This document shows, in pieces, positions 63,777 to 64,000 of a stretch of 64,000 nt of DNA. A program made the position numbers and the translations under genes. The stretch lies in assembly GCA_017303395.1 (NCBI GenBank), contig JAFLBN010000002.1, forward strand, positions 186,001 to 250,000, written 5' to 3'. Source of the stretch: Chitinophagales bacterium. Lineage in GTDB: Bacteria; Bacteroidota; Bacteroidia; Chitinophagales; Chitinophagaceae. Every line of letters starts with the position of its first letter. The first letter of the stretch is position 1. The notes beneath the pieces were generated by a model, which worked only from the letters and a program-made list of their open reading frames with translations, was not told the origin of the DNA and did not search any database.

Positions 63777-64000
63777 TTATAACAAATAAGCACCTGTAAT
63801 TTCACCATCCGTTGCTTCTACTTCTATATGCTCTTGCAATGTGGTAGATACTGTATGGCCAACTATATCAGGTGATAAAGGATATGCTTTATGCTTGCGT
63901 TCCACCAATACTGCAACCAGTATTTTCGAAGTATTGTAATCTAGCACCGGACGTAAAGCATACAGCAATGTTTTACCGGAATTAGAAACATCGTCGACCA
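63777..64000 (-). CDS. Phosphoribosyltransferase, C-terminal part (5' end outside window)
   Basis: The frame is open to the window edge. Reading inward it contains VDDVSNSGKT near bases 63970-63998, the PRPP-binding loop of type I phosphoribosyltransferases, then about 65 residues ending GAYLL. The spacing would suit a PyrR-like or small purine-type enzyme, but the substrate cannot be told from this fragment. Confidence 0.8.
   Translation of the reverse strand, partial: VDDVSNSGKTLLYALRPVLDYNTSKILVAVLVERKHKAYPLSPDIVGHTVSTTLQEHIEVEATDGEITGAYLL

Noticed and set aside
1..64000. tRNA, rRNA, transposase, integrase, phage genes or CRISPR arrays
   Set aside because: Looked for in the gaps and among the frames; none was seen. 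Small non-coding RNAs without strong structure could still be missed.

Overview
The window is a stretch of a Bacteroidota chromosome, most likely from the Chitinophagales/Sphingobacteriales side of the phylum. The grounds are three giant secreted proteins ending in the type B (gliding-motility-associated) sorting domain of the type IX secretion system, Bacteroidota-type -7 promoter boxes (TAnnTTTG) upstream of several genes, A/T-rich start regions without clear Shine-Dalgarno sequences, a bacillithiol gene (bshA) and a dialkylresorcinol gene pair (darB-darA). No rRNA, tRNA, insertion sequence, phage gene or CRISPR array was found. Most of the window is ordinary core genome, with a few accessory insertions.

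Layout. 1-5150: the 5' part of recQ, a small conserved protein, ilvE, and a secreted protein paired with an S41-like lipoprotein. 5190-11100: an ABC exporter, several small unknown or lipoprotein genes, and a TPR sensor histidine kinase with no regulator nearby. 11160-13930: a radical SAM protein and a Y-family DNA polymerase. 14000-16430: a visibly AT-rich island holding a caspase-like peptidase fused to a probable GHKL ATPase-like domain, preceded by a DUF2971 gene interrupted by one in-frame stop. 16490-27400: ABC-F ATPase, DUF218 protein, mutS, an M1 peptidase, three tandem FKBP-type prolyl isomerases and a DHH phosphoesterase. 27490-30840: ndk, a GNAT, a MerR/TipAS regulator, a phosphoesterase, a fourth FKBP and an AhpD-like protein. 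30840-41650: bshA, a c-type cytochrome lipoprotein, an M28 peptidase coupled to an OppC-like permease, a YhiN-type flavoprotein, malic enzyme, a DinB-like protein, a Crp-family regulator, and an MFS transporter. 41650-46770: an M1 peptidase behind an ABC-2 transporter, and an NADP-binding protein. 46870-56630: three tandem T9SS type B surface proteins. 56650-64000: fusA, an HtrA protease, darB-darA, an isoaspartyl peptidase and a cut-off phosphoribosyltransferase.

Themes. Cell-envelope protein handling is heavily represented: S41-like, two M1, M28 and HtrA proteins plus four FKBPs, which fits an organism that secretes many proteins and feeds on peptides. The DNA-repair genes recQ, mutS and the Y-family polymerase are dispersed. 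The strongest candidate for an undescribed system is the caspase/GHKL plus DUF2971 island at 14106-16426, which looks like an acquired, possibly now inactivated, defence or cell-suicide cassette. Other notable points are an S41-like lipoprotein without the catalytic serine, an orphan darBA pair, unusually long perfect terminator palindromes, and terminators abutting promoters or start codons.
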